Part shown: piece after piece, positions 32,401-39,089 of the stretch
Numbering within the stretch: position 1 is the stretch's first letter
Layout of the letters: the number at the start of each line of letters is the position of its first letter
NCBI RefSeq assembly: GCF_932276165.1
Contig: NC_064005.1
Span: 3,038,001-3,102,000 of the forward strand
Length of the DNA: 64,000 nucleotides
DNA from: Plutella xylostella
Taxonomy: Eukaryota; Arthropoda; Insecta; Lepidoptera; Plutellidae
Reading direction: 5' to 3'
Made by a program: the position numbers and the translations under genes
The notes under the pieces: model-generated
Seen by the model: only the letters and a program-made list of their open reading frames with translations
Database searches by the model: none
Told to the model about the DNA's origin: nothing

Positions 32401-34028
32401 AGTGACTGCACAAAATCTCAATATCCATATTATAAAAAAATCTAGAATTGCAATTAGTGGGTACAGAAATTGTCTCAAATGTTCTCAAAACAGATCTAAT
32501 AATTAACTGTATCTTGGGACAGATACATACACTAGTTCTATCCACAATTAAGTTATAAGTAGGTATAAAAAGGAGCCAATAATAGGATGGTACACTGTAC
32601 CATATGTGTGATGGTACACAGTACAGCCATGCCACATACGCTAGGCCTAAAGAACAAAAATAAACACTTATCTTGTTTCAATACTTACGCTTACCTGGCT
32701 CTGCTCGCACTTTGGGCTGCACGGTGAGTATGAGGCCATTGACTTTGACAACGGAGTCATCTTTGAGTAATGTCGACCACGGGATTGTCACAGTGATCTC
32801 TCTCATGTACCCATCCACTATTTCTAGGGGCCAACTCTGAGCATCGCCCAATTCATTGAGCGCCTGGAATAATTTGATTTATAAATGTACGCTAGTTTCT
32901 TTTGCATGAATAAATATATACAGTTACTATTAGAGAAAATAAATATTCCAACATAAACATTAGGTGATTGATTACTGTGAGAGCTAATATGATAGGATGG
33001 GAGTATTTTATTCATGGATTGAGTTTTGAAGTTTATTTAAAAAGATATGGTTTTTAGCACCAACTATGTTAGTTTTCAATATTATGAATTTTTACATGGA
33101 ACTATGTAGGTAAATATAACCTTCCTATGGGACATAGGAACACTAAGTCAAGTCAAAGGTACTTATAACTTTTTATGAATATTCAAATTCTAATCAGCAA
33201 GAATCATAAATCAGGCACCTTACTAATAAAAATAAAATACAGGATAAGGCCAGTATCTTTAGCAAAACTTCATCTCAAAATATGAACCAGCCTGTACTTA
33301 ATACACTCCAGGAATTTGAACTGTGCAATACATAACTAACAATAGGAAACACTTGTCCTTACAAGACCCTATGACATTGATGTATTTACATACTACTCAG
33401 AATACAAGGTCATTAGTATTCAGAATAATATTATTTCCATGAATAGCCAGCTGCACTAGTAAAGTAAGAGAAATATATGTTTCTAAATATGTAATAAATA
33501 ATGGAGCTATCTAGATACTTGTATAGTTTTGACTGTGGTAATAATAAAATAAGTTTTTGTTAAGTATTGATATAGTTTTAGATACATCTTCTGCCCTTTT
33601 GGTGCCAAAACACTAGAAAAAACTGTGTGGTATGTGACAATATAACATGATTCATATCATAACATTGTTATGTTTTTAATTCCTTTGTTTTGTTATGTGT
33701 TATCGAGCACGTGCCATTTTTTGCGCACAATCGAATTGGCAGATGGAGTCAACTACCTTGAAATCGAACTATAATAAGCGTAAAACAAATTAATAAGAAG
33801 AATTAACTTCTTTGGGGATTGGCCTAGATAGATAGGAAGCTGAAATATTGAATCATTTACCTGACAATCAAGGCTAACTTCTGAAACTGTGCCTGTCCCA
33901 TTGTAGAGATCGACGCTCAGCTGATCCAAAGTTAGTTTTTCCTCCAAGAAATTTCCCAAATAGCGTTGAAGCAAATATCTGCAAGCTCTCTTTTTGAAAT
34001 TTTCAGACCATGGTAAATACCACAACAT
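2130..34028 (-). CDS. Atg2: Autophagy-related protein 2 (ATG2), 37-exon gene
   Basis: ATG2 is a rod-shaped bridge-like protein at ER-phagophore contacts that moves phospholipids to the growing autophagosome, with WIPI proteins and ATG9 as partners. Exon 1 has the chorein-type N-terminus (ACRYLLQRYLGNFLEEKL, LTLDQLSVDLYNG). The C-terminal half has the ATG2 phrases IRLDYVGKRVDLSAGPV, GLLMGLGQLNCSE and RDLLWLPVEQWRRDGRLV. My exon model (high to low): 33861-34028, 32695-32863, 32147-32287, 31329-31431, 30026-30619, 29625-29776, 29110-29265, 27923-28008, 27220-27404, 26663-26844, 26040-26172, 25414-25572, 24821-24995, 24395-24492, 23898-24106, 23210-23334, 22642-22805, 20933-21114, 20409-20559, 19732-19913, 18689-18873, 18192-18432, 17675-17852, 16638-16739, 16126-16391, 15533-15735, 12886-13035, 12360-12541, 11467-11634, 10919-11078, 7319-7486, 6581-6743, 5572-5718, 4957-5084, 4190-4344, 3533-3698, 2130-2414. 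They sum to 6,561 nt, divisible by three (about 2,186 aa; family members are roughly 1,900-2,100). The start is the second Met of the first ORF, where homology begins. The last exon's 3' end is uncertain. Confidence 0.93.
2700..3590 (-). repeat. Tandem array of ~170 bp: 3' part of Atg2 exon 36 plus donor, 5 copies
   Basis: The phrase tctcacctccttcataacct, followed by the GC-rich exon end and an intronic stretch (caccgggtcaagtgtaaaat, caatcagccagtga), recurs at about 2831, 3001, 3176, 3359 and 3528. Spacing is 169-183 bp. Only the copy at 3533-3698 continues into the full exon and has an acceptor. The other four keep about 50 bp of exon and the GTGAG donor (one copy degraded). Confidence 0.85.
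6001..6133. mobile_element. Short TIR element (MITE), family A
   Basis: About 130 bp with inverted ends ccgctacacggg and cccgtgtagcgg. A related copy lies at 25256-25395 with the same ends and the shared core phrase 'taaatacggc' in one orientation. It has no coding capacity. Both copies sit in Atg2 introns. Confidence 0.65.
6245..6590 (+). mobile_element. tRNA-derived SINE
   Basis: The head is tRNA-like: an A-box-like ttggtagttcagtcgg and a B box gggttcgatcccgg with an acceptor-like fold. It continues directly into a SINE body (atcgctcttacggtgaagga, aaacatcgtgaggcaacctg) and ends near an agaatagaatagaat tail. That body is common in lepidopteran genomes. It abuts the 3' end of Atg2 exon 32 (exon end 6581), so the SINE tail almost touches the splice donor. 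Confidence 0.7.
6971..7400 (-). repeat. Tandem array, exact 110-bp period: 3' part of Atg2 exon 31 plus donor, 4 copies
   Basis: The phrase gggcgtcactgagcgacagc begins at 6989, 7099, 7209 and 7319, exactly 110 bp apart, with only a handful of differences between units. Each unit holds the last ~80 bp of the exon, the GTATGTAG donor and a short intron piece (tagtgcgtggtatatagagc). Only the unit at 7319 runs on into the complete exon (to 7486). Confidence 0.9.
8200..11012 (-). repeat. Large array: 3' part of Atg2 exon 30 plus intron, 5 long copies and smaller scraps
   Basis: A ~117-bp block spanning the exon 3' part (minus strand VSLLPLKFNVDQDTL to AADHS) and the GTCAGT donor occurs at about 8327, 8898, 9708, 10300 and 10906. 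Spacing is about 570-810 bp. Only the copy at 10919-11078 has the full exon with upstream residues AEECCLK and a proper acceptor. The other four join VSLL to a GC-rich block ending in GCCGCCAG. Between copies lie many shorter phrases such as aaagagcgctatgagtgtgc, so the array has rearranged repeatedly. Confidence 0.88.
11701..12541 (-). repeat. Array of partial copies of Atg2 exon 28
   Basis: The intact exon is 12360-12541. Copies of its 3' part (minus strand WRTRGGPGRDQATNVAVSLS) with a donor lie at about 12150-12260 and 11960-12055. A fragment at 11701-11760 keeps only the middle of the exon and no donor. The intron phrase ctcatacactagggtgcatg recurs between copies (11812, 12118 and variants). 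Confidence 0.8.
13104..15245. mobile_element. Foldback-type DNA element with ~770-bp terminal inverted repeats
   Basis: The left arm (13112-13881) is the near-perfect reverse complement of the right arm (14467-15237). About 585 bp of unrelated DNA lie between them. The ends read ACGTGCCTCCAGC and GCTGGAGGCACGT. Each is flanked by the direct repeat aaaattgg (13104-13111 and 15238-15245), an 8-bp target duplication, or 9 bp if the adjoining t is counted. No transposase ORF is visible, so the element is non-autonomous. Very long arms with 8-9-bp duplications suggest a Foldback or MULE-like element; I cannot assign the superfamily. It sits in the Atg2 intron between exons 26 and 27. Confidence 0.9.
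16777..16977. mobile_element. TIR element (MITE), family B
   Basis: About 200 bp with imperfect inverted ends: gtacggtgccctgcgcctaa at the left and ttaggcgcaggccaccgtac at the right. The inverted match extends inward through the phrase aagtatacaggcgga. It is non-coding and lies in an Atg2 intron. Confidence 0.75.
17131..17853 (-). repeat. Duplicated 3' part of Atg2 exon 23 plus donor, 2 copies
   Basis: The segment at 17131-17250 repeats 17675-17790 almost exactly (minus strand LCRLITYLAGSGDCQQPPA to HTLVGE, then a GTGAGAC donor). The complete exon is the 17675-17852 copy, which continues upstream into NVVNFHTCWDSLAA. The truncated copy is about 540 bp downstream in transcription order. Confidence 0.85.
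18986..19570. repeat. Dispersed lepidopteran repeat
   Basis: It starts agggttccgtagccaaaatg, contains a gtccgtct microsatellite (19039-19071) and low-complexity stretches, and ends cgactcgcacttggccggtt. I recognise this phrase from many lepidopteran sequences. No ORF of substance is present. It occupies an Atg2 intron and may be the untranslated part of a larger retroelement. Confidence 0.6.
20279..20559 (-). repeat. Duplicated 3' part of Atg2 exon 19 plus donor, 2 copies
   Basis: The 3' exon phrase (minus strand MCLRASQATL-HDG followed by a donor) appears at 20306-20352 and again in the intact exon 20409-20559, about 120 bp apart. The donors differ (GTCAGTG and GTGAGTG). The truncated copy has diverged inside the part corresponding to the GGVPHTA codons. 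Confidence 0.75.
22261..22740 (-). repeat. Tandem array of ~120 bp: 3' part of Atg2 exon 17 plus donor, 4 copies
   Basis: The exon end (minus strand ISPHMAFAGAEPSIYPAFSM to NAGYG) followed by a GTATGTCTG donor recurs with anchors near 22271, 22393, 22512 and 22630, i.e. 118-122 bp apart. Only the last is joined to the full exon (22642-22805). Small indels appear in the AFAG codons, so some copies are out of frame relative to each other. Confidence 0.88.
23577..24010 (-). repeat. Tandem array of ~160 bp: 3' part of Atg2 exon 15 plus donor, 3 copies
   Basis: The phrase ctcatgtttcgtgatactct occurs at about 23591, 23757 and 23911. Each copy keeps the minus-strand codons for NNLRNSSQPTPFSNKKTAHQ to HEDTPQ and a donor (GTACAG, GTAAAG, GTAAGG). 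Only the copy ending at 23898 is complete (23898-24106). Confidence 0.85.
24618..24766. mobile_element. TIR element (MITE), family C
   Basis: About 150 bp bounded by gtgccaatttcaccattctc and its exact inverse gagaatggtgaaattggcac. A relative with the same ends, less well preserved, is at 25688-25846. Confidence 0.8.
25256..25395. mobile_element. Short TIR element (MITE), family A, second copy
   Basis: It begins tgccgctacacgggttcgtt and ends aagccgtgtagtggccgc. The core resembles the element at 6001-6133 in inverted orientation (ataaatacgg phrase, gttcgttatagatgtagaca versus its inverse). Confidence 0.65.
25688..25846. mobile_element. TIR element (MITE), family C relative
   Basis: The ends gccaattttcaccatagtct and agtatggtgaaactggagct are imperfect inverses of each other and match the family at 24618-24766. 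It is non-coding and lies in an Atg2 intron. Confidence 0.6.
26423..26642 (+). mobile_element. Lep1-type Helitron, near full length
   Basis: It starts tccttactaatattataaat, runs through a gtctgtct microsatellite and ttactctttcacgacaaaac, and ends at agcgtagctcgcggggacag followed by CTAGT. This is the organisation of lepidopteran Lep1 non-autonomous Helitrons. It lies 21 bp from the donor of Atg2 exon 10. Confidence 0.75.
27058..27160. mobile_element. Half copy of MITE family D
   Basis: It matches one arm of the hairpin elements at 36483-36632 and 38090-38227: ttacagaaaggaactttaag, ctatgtctgtctcttcctgt and atcaaagcaagg. The second arm is missing. Confidence 0.6.
27482..27650 (-). mobile_element. 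3' end of a truncated LINE
   Basis: An aagat microsatellite (27485-27510) is followed by ttctttatttgcacacaaaa and a phrase on the minus strand (tctggaagaaatcgctttta). That phrase resembles the 3' region of the LINE at 44.8 kb (tggaagaaattgctttttgg). It is probably a 5'-truncated insertion of the same clade. No ORF is visible. Confidence 0.55.
28158..29240 (-). repeat. Array: 3' part of Atg2 exon 7 plus donor, 3 copies
   Basis: The phrase (minus strand MSSAAAPLADSMMSSVSSMT to TTRNRK, then GTCCGTTC donor) is present at 28160-28305, 28720-28865 and 29110-29245. Only the last continues into EDSETEDRF with an acceptor (TATCTTGCAG). The two truncated copies join at the CAGCCGATG codons, creating a CAG that could mimic an acceptor. 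Confidence 0.85.
30026..34028 (-). CDS. Atg2: Atg2 N-terminal block (exons 1-5)
   Basis: Exon 1 (33861-34028) encodes 56 residues of the chorein-like domain that closes the end of the lipid-transfer groove facing the donor membrane. Exon 2 (32695-32863) continues it with NELGDAQSWPLEIVDGYM and VTIPWSTLLKDDSVV, a conserved strand-rich ATG2 segment. Exon 3 (32147-32287) carries WSSMSSSMQLAAECLQQ and EGIEMFAHAIDS. Exon 5 (30026-30619) is the longest, with a Ser/Glu-rich linker followed by the strand-forming stretch LQMTLGSLIVFLTPRQMHTL. All junctions have GT donors on the minus strand (GTAAAT, GTAAGC, GTGAGT, GTAAGT, GTAAG). Confidence 0.92.
31640..32016 (-). mobile_element. tRNA-derived SINE, minus orientation
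   Basis: On the minus strand the head has an A box (tggtctagtggtagaagctt) and a B box (gggttcgattcccgg). It continues to a body at 31650-31930 containing the phrase gggttatgagagtgatggaa. The tRNA-like head is embedded in a longer repeat, so I do not call it a tRNA gene. Confidence 0.6.
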
Positions 34029-35289
34029 CTTTAGAACTGTATCAAGACCATCACACAAGAATTTATTCTGTATTGAACTTTTGTGCGTACGAAATGACTA
34101 TTGTGATTTGCGTGTGATTTGACGTAAATAAACATTACGTTTCATTCAACGCAGTTCTTCACCATTAAATTTATTCGTTCTTTGCGTTCCATTAACGTTG
34201 TGCACCTATTTATTAGATGCTTAGAATAATAACTTTATATGCTCGATTGAATGTTTTTTTGGTAGATTAAAATCTACATCGTGAAATCTAATATAAAATG
34301 AGGTGATAAGGCGTTTGTTTGTTTACATTATTGGAGAATGAGAGAGATGGCGCTGTTATGGGGTTTTCATGTTAGTAAAAAAATGGCACTACCAAACTAC
34401 TAACGCCATCTATAGATTATAATTAGTCAGTTTCAGGAAAATCCATGGAAGTAAAAATCTCTACATTGGCAAAAAAAGCCCTTACTTTTTTCTTAACTTT
34501 TCAATCATCAGTTGAATTTACTTTAGTTTCCGCGCAAACCAGCCTTTTTTTGGACTTTATTCAAAGTAATACTTACTTAAAATTGTCTCTTCCATCCAAA
34601 CTTTTTTGTACTATTTTATATACATATGATATGTTTTCTTAATGTTGCAAAATAAAGAGTATTATATTCTATTTTATTGTTGAGTCCTTGCTCAAAAAAG
34701 GAGGTAGACAGATAAATATTGTCTCCGCTAATTCTGCGATGCCGCGACCAGTTTCGAATGCGAGCGGTCAACCTTTGCACGTGGCGCGCGGAACTCCTAG
34801 ATCCCCTGATCTTAACTGCTGAAGAACGTTTTCCTTCATAATTTGTGTACTGTGAAGCTAGCTAGCTATTTAAACTAATATATGTGTGCATAATACTTGT
34901 GCTGCAACTGCATCTTATACCACCATACGGTGTGTGCACGTGGCGCATGCTGTACTGGGAGCTGCCTGCTATCCGTGATTGTGCGTGGTTCTCAGGTTAG
35001 TGGAGACGTTTCTCTTTACCTCTGGTTGTAGCACTGTATTCCTCATACCCTTGGCCGAAGTCACCTAGCCACCCTATTAAATACAGTCCACTAAGTGTTG
35101 TCCCATGACCGCACATTTATTCTATTATTGTCAAATCTACAATGATCTAAGGATATCATCAGCAACGTCTATAAATTTAGTTAAGTACTTACCTCTACAT
35201 CGTACCTAGTGGGCCAGTCACTAATATAAGCCGAAGAAAAGATAACCACACATATGCATTCGGAATGAACATTAGCACGTCGCTCGCCT

Positions 35290-35815
35290 GTCAAATAGCC
35301 CCCACCAAGTCGAGCAAAAAAGCGGCACGGCCGTACCATCCTTTTCTCGAAGCATTTCAGGCCATTTTCGACCCCCTATACTTCGTTGTGGATAAAACTA
35401 GAAGACTGAATTTTCACTGTAAAGACACGGTATGGCATTGTAAAGACACGGTAGTTAGTTATATTTCAAATTTCATTCAATTTGAACCAGTAGTTTAAGA
35501 ATTATAACGGGTCAAAGTTTCTTAATTTTGTCACTGACTCATTCACTCACTCACGATCATAAAAATTCTAAGGCACTTCTAGCAGACGTAGAAGCTTCAA
35601 ATTTGGAATATAAGTAGTGTTTGGTGTATGAATTAAGGGAAAACTAAAATATTTGGGGGCACGGTAATAGTGCCCCCACCAACTCGAGTAAAATTTTTCA
35701 ATTTTGGTCCAGTTTTCTAGATAGGTACATAACTGCTTAAATAATTTCATAATCACATATCTGGGGGCACGGCATTGCCCCTGCCAAATCGAGCAAAAAA
35801 TTCCCGTCATGCAAA
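35290..35815. repeat. Dispersed repeat with three related phrases
   Basis: The phrases agcccccaccaagtcgagca (about 35298), tgcccccaccaactcgagta (about 35671) and ttgcccctgccaaatcgagc (about 35775) recur. They are accompanied by 'gggggcacgg' twice. This looks like internally repeated, degenerate mobile-element DNA. Confidence 0.5.
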
Positions 35816-36159
35816 TTAAATCCGCAAAGGATGGATTACCTACCTACGGACAAAGCACATCAGGCTACCAGTGCTACCACTTATAGTCAAATTTTCTTTA
35901 TGTACAATGAACTTTGTGTATTGGAAACTAAGGTTGTAATTTAATTAGGGAAATTTGATGCAGTACGAAGTATCAAAGTTACGTTTATTCATTACGTAGC
36001 CAAAAATAAAGATTCTTGATTCTTATCTCAAGTTTGCGATATATGTAGGTAGGTACCTACCAAACTAAGTTAACGCACCTACGTACCTAGAAGGTACCGA
36101 AAAGAAAAAAAAAGTAGAACTGTCTACAAAATACAAAAAGAAATGAGATCCCATCAAAA

Positions 36160-36660
36160 ACAATACTTGTCAAAAAAAAACAAGTCTCGTAACTCAGTTG
36201 TTCTACGGTAAAAAGTTGTGAGATCCATGTAATACCAAGTCTTCTCCACGCACGCATCTCAATCTTAAAAATCTTTGTTTTAGGTATACATATAAATATA
36301 TTGACTTGGTTATCGCACTAAATAATTTAATTAACACGTCAATATATTTATACAATAAAACATTTTTAAGATTGAGATGCGTGCGTGGAGAAGACTTGGT
36401 ATTACATATTACATGGATCTCACAACTTTTTACCGTAGAAAAGCCGTAGAACAACTGAGTTTTTTTTTTTCCTTTTTCCTTTATCAACTGACGCTGAGTT
36501 GCAGAAAGGCACTTTAAGCTAATGTCGGCATTAAATCTATGTCTGTCTCTTTCTGTCCGTATACTGTCAAAGCAAGGCAGGTATACATTTAAGGTCATCA
36601 TTAGCTTAAAGTTCCTTTCTGCAACTCAGCGTGAGTTACGAGACTTCGTTTTTTTGACGG
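36160..36660. mobile_element. Composite inverted-repeat element with nested MITE (family D)
   Basis: The outer inverted ends are aagtctcgtaactcag (about 36180) and ctgagttacgagacttcg-like at about 36631-36648. An inner pair, ggtattacatggatctcaca inverted at 36212-36235 and 36399-36422, includes tcttctccacgcacgcatct (36240-36259) and its inverse (36377-36396). A second hairpin, gctgagttgcagaaaggcac to ctttctgcaactcagcgt (36493-36632), is a separate MITE of the family also seen at 38090-38227. Confidence 0.65.
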
Positions 36661-38089
36661 GATACAAGTTATACGTCAGATTTAAAGACGCTGCATAAGG
36701 ATTGGAAAAATAATGAAGTGGAATGGACTAGGTACTTAATTGATGACCTTAGGCTGAGATAATAGACAGGTGTAGCCATGAGATAACAAATAATGGATAA
36801 AGTTTCCTTTATCGTCATTCGAACTGGATGTTGATACTTGGTATACAATAAGGGTAATACCCCAGGAGGCTCTATTCCAAATTTCAGGTTTAGGAGACAA
36901 ATAGTTTCCGAGATATTCATTTTTAAAATCGAGGAAATTGTATGGGAAATGACAGATGAGGTTATAAATGCAACTTTTTAAAAAAAATAGGCAATAGCGT
37001 TTTTATATGTACTTATACAGCCAGGTGACCATAACAATATTTACAAATACAAATGCCGTCAAACCCTCGGGACCAAAACCTAAAGATAGGTGCGACGACG
37101 AGCAAAGCGAGGAGGAGCGTGTTAGGTGCACATGTTCATCGAAACCAAAGCGTAGCGCAGCGAAGCGGAGCGGAGCGTTTACGACACAGTTCCTGATGTT
37201 CCTATATGACATATTTATGTGTCAGTTCACCGAGAATGTATGGAACATCACATTATAAAGTCAATATCTCAAAAACTACTGGTCTCCTAGATGTGGGGGT
37301 TGGAGGGGGAGGTTGCCCTCCCCTCCCCCCTTCCCCCCACACACCCCCTAACCTTTATTTCGAATGACGCTAATGGAAATTTTTACCCAAATAATTTGTG
37401 TTACGAGCTGTATTTTTGCTCAATAAGAACTTATTTTTTACTAACATAACTAACTATGTGTGAAAACTTTTAATTGGCTATGTATTATTAATCGTAATTT
37501 CTTATGTATAATGTTTAGCTGTAAGTTTTCCTATGAATAAATAAATAAATATGTATCTATGTATAGGTACAATGGAACATAAAAGAGTAGAGAATAATTG
37601 AGGGCGTTGCAATCTAAGAAAGTGGCCACACTATTATAGTATAGAAAACGGACAAAAGTATCACGATACTTTAGCAGAAAAAATCAAAACGAGAAATGTT
37701 TCAAATATTTACTAATTATAAAATGCGACTTTTTGGGGAGGTTTATGTTAAGAGAAGAAATTAGTAGGGGAGAGGGGGGCAGTCTTGAATGAATTTCATT
37801 AAATCAAATCAACTGTAACTTTTATTTCATTGTGTATTTCATAATGTTTTTTTGCACTGAAACATGTGTTGGTTATCCCATTATATAATTACTATAGGAG
37901 AAAAGTGATAGTATCACACATCGATATTTTATTACAGTTTTTTCTTGCTCAGGAAAAAGTTCAAATGTGCCCCGGCAATTCTTCTAAAACTGTGTTTACC
38001 GATTTTCCTGCAACAAATTATTTAATTGGTCAGAAAAGCAGTGACTTGCAAATTATTATGTCTGGAGAATTTATACCGACTCTTACACT

Positions 38090-38227
38090 GAGTTGCAGAA
38101 AGGATCTTTAAGTTAATGTCGGCATTAAATGTATTGTTGCCTTGCTTTGACAGTATACGGACAGAAAGAGACAGACATAGATTTAATGTCCACATTAGCT
38201 TAAAGTCCCTTGCTGCAACTCGGCATT
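38090..38227. mobile_element. MITE family D, complete hairpin
   Basis: About 138 bp: ctgagttgcagaaaggatct and its imperfect inverse agtcccttgctgcaactcgg bracket a core containing gacagaaagagacagacata. Related copies are nested at 36493-36632 and, as a half, at 27058-27160. Confidence 0.75.
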
Positions 38228-38538
38228 ACATATTCTTACAAATATTTTTACAATAGGTACTCTACACGGAGAGACCGACACACATAGACACCTACAGCTG
38301 TAAAACTTATCGATACCCTTTTTGAGTCGGGGGTTAGTAAAAAAGTATCTAGACCTGATGTTTTGACAACATTAGCATCCAGACCCTGATGTCATGTAAC
38401 GTTTGACACTAGTATTTTCTAACCTCTATAAGAATAACAAATACACATTGAAAGGCATTCTATTACATCAAAATAGTACTTTTTTACAAGAAATATAAGC
38501 AATGTATGTTAATGGTTAGAAATTAAGTACCTACTCAC

Positions 38539-38671
38539 CAGTATAAAACGCTGCTCTTTCATAAACATCGTATATATTGACTAATACTTCTCCAGCCTCA
38601 TTCTCCGCCAAACATCGTAGGTAAACGCTGTAAATCATCTGTCTAGCTTCGCTGCGAATGGTTTTATTCAT
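38539..38671 (-). CDS. Orphan first exon, transposase-type helix-turn-helix-like
   Basis: A start Met with KTIRSEARQMIYSVYLRCLA and VLVNIYDVYERAAFYTG ends at a good donor (TG|GTGAGTAG). The pattern 'RSEAR..I..VY' followed by 'VYER...YTG' resembles N-terminal helix-turn-helix exons of insect DDE-superfamily endonuclease proteins. That is recalled family knowledge, not a search result. No downstream exon was found between here and Atg2 on the minus strand. It could be a remnant, a lineage-specific gene with a distant exon, or an unspliced fragment. Confidence 0.4.
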
Positions 38672-39089
38672 TTTCACTTCGTGAACAAACTCAACAATCC
38701 ACAAAACTCCAAAATTAAGCAAAATTCGATTTGTTTATACAGGAACAGGGCGAGTTTGACATTCAAACCATAGAAACAGACCACAAATCACAAGTTTTTT
38801 TTTATTGCCAGGTTTAAATCTGTTTAGTTCCAAAAACATTAATCTCTTCTCTTTTGTGTTCAGCTGTAACTACTTAATTGGTTGTTGAGAGATGCTGACC
38901 AAATGTGACATGAAGCAAAGTTATTGGGAGAGGCATGGGACAGGCCTGGCTTCAGCAGTGGATGATAAGTTGGCTGGTGATGTTGAATACAATGATAATG
39001 GATATGAAATTGTATTTCCAAATAATTAACGTAACACAGATTAGGTTATGTTTATTTAAAGGCTCTTATTAGTTATATAATCACCAAAG

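Larger units (their letters stand above)
34060..38530. other. Repeat-rich intergenic region upstream of Atg2
   Basis: No convincing exon was found in 4.5 kb. It holds the conserved-phrase repeats at 35290-35815, the composite inverted element at 36160-36660, a repeat with gcgcagcgaagcggagcgga (37075-37185) and the MITE at 38090-38227. The 5' UTR and promoter of Atg2 should lie just above 34028, but I see no clear core promoter motif. Confidence 0.5.

Noticed and set aside
37007..37258. Plus-strand ORF with a charged segment and Lys/Arg/Ser run
   Set aside because: The composition comes from the repeated gcgaagcgg-type phrases of a dispersed repeat. There are no splice sites or homology.
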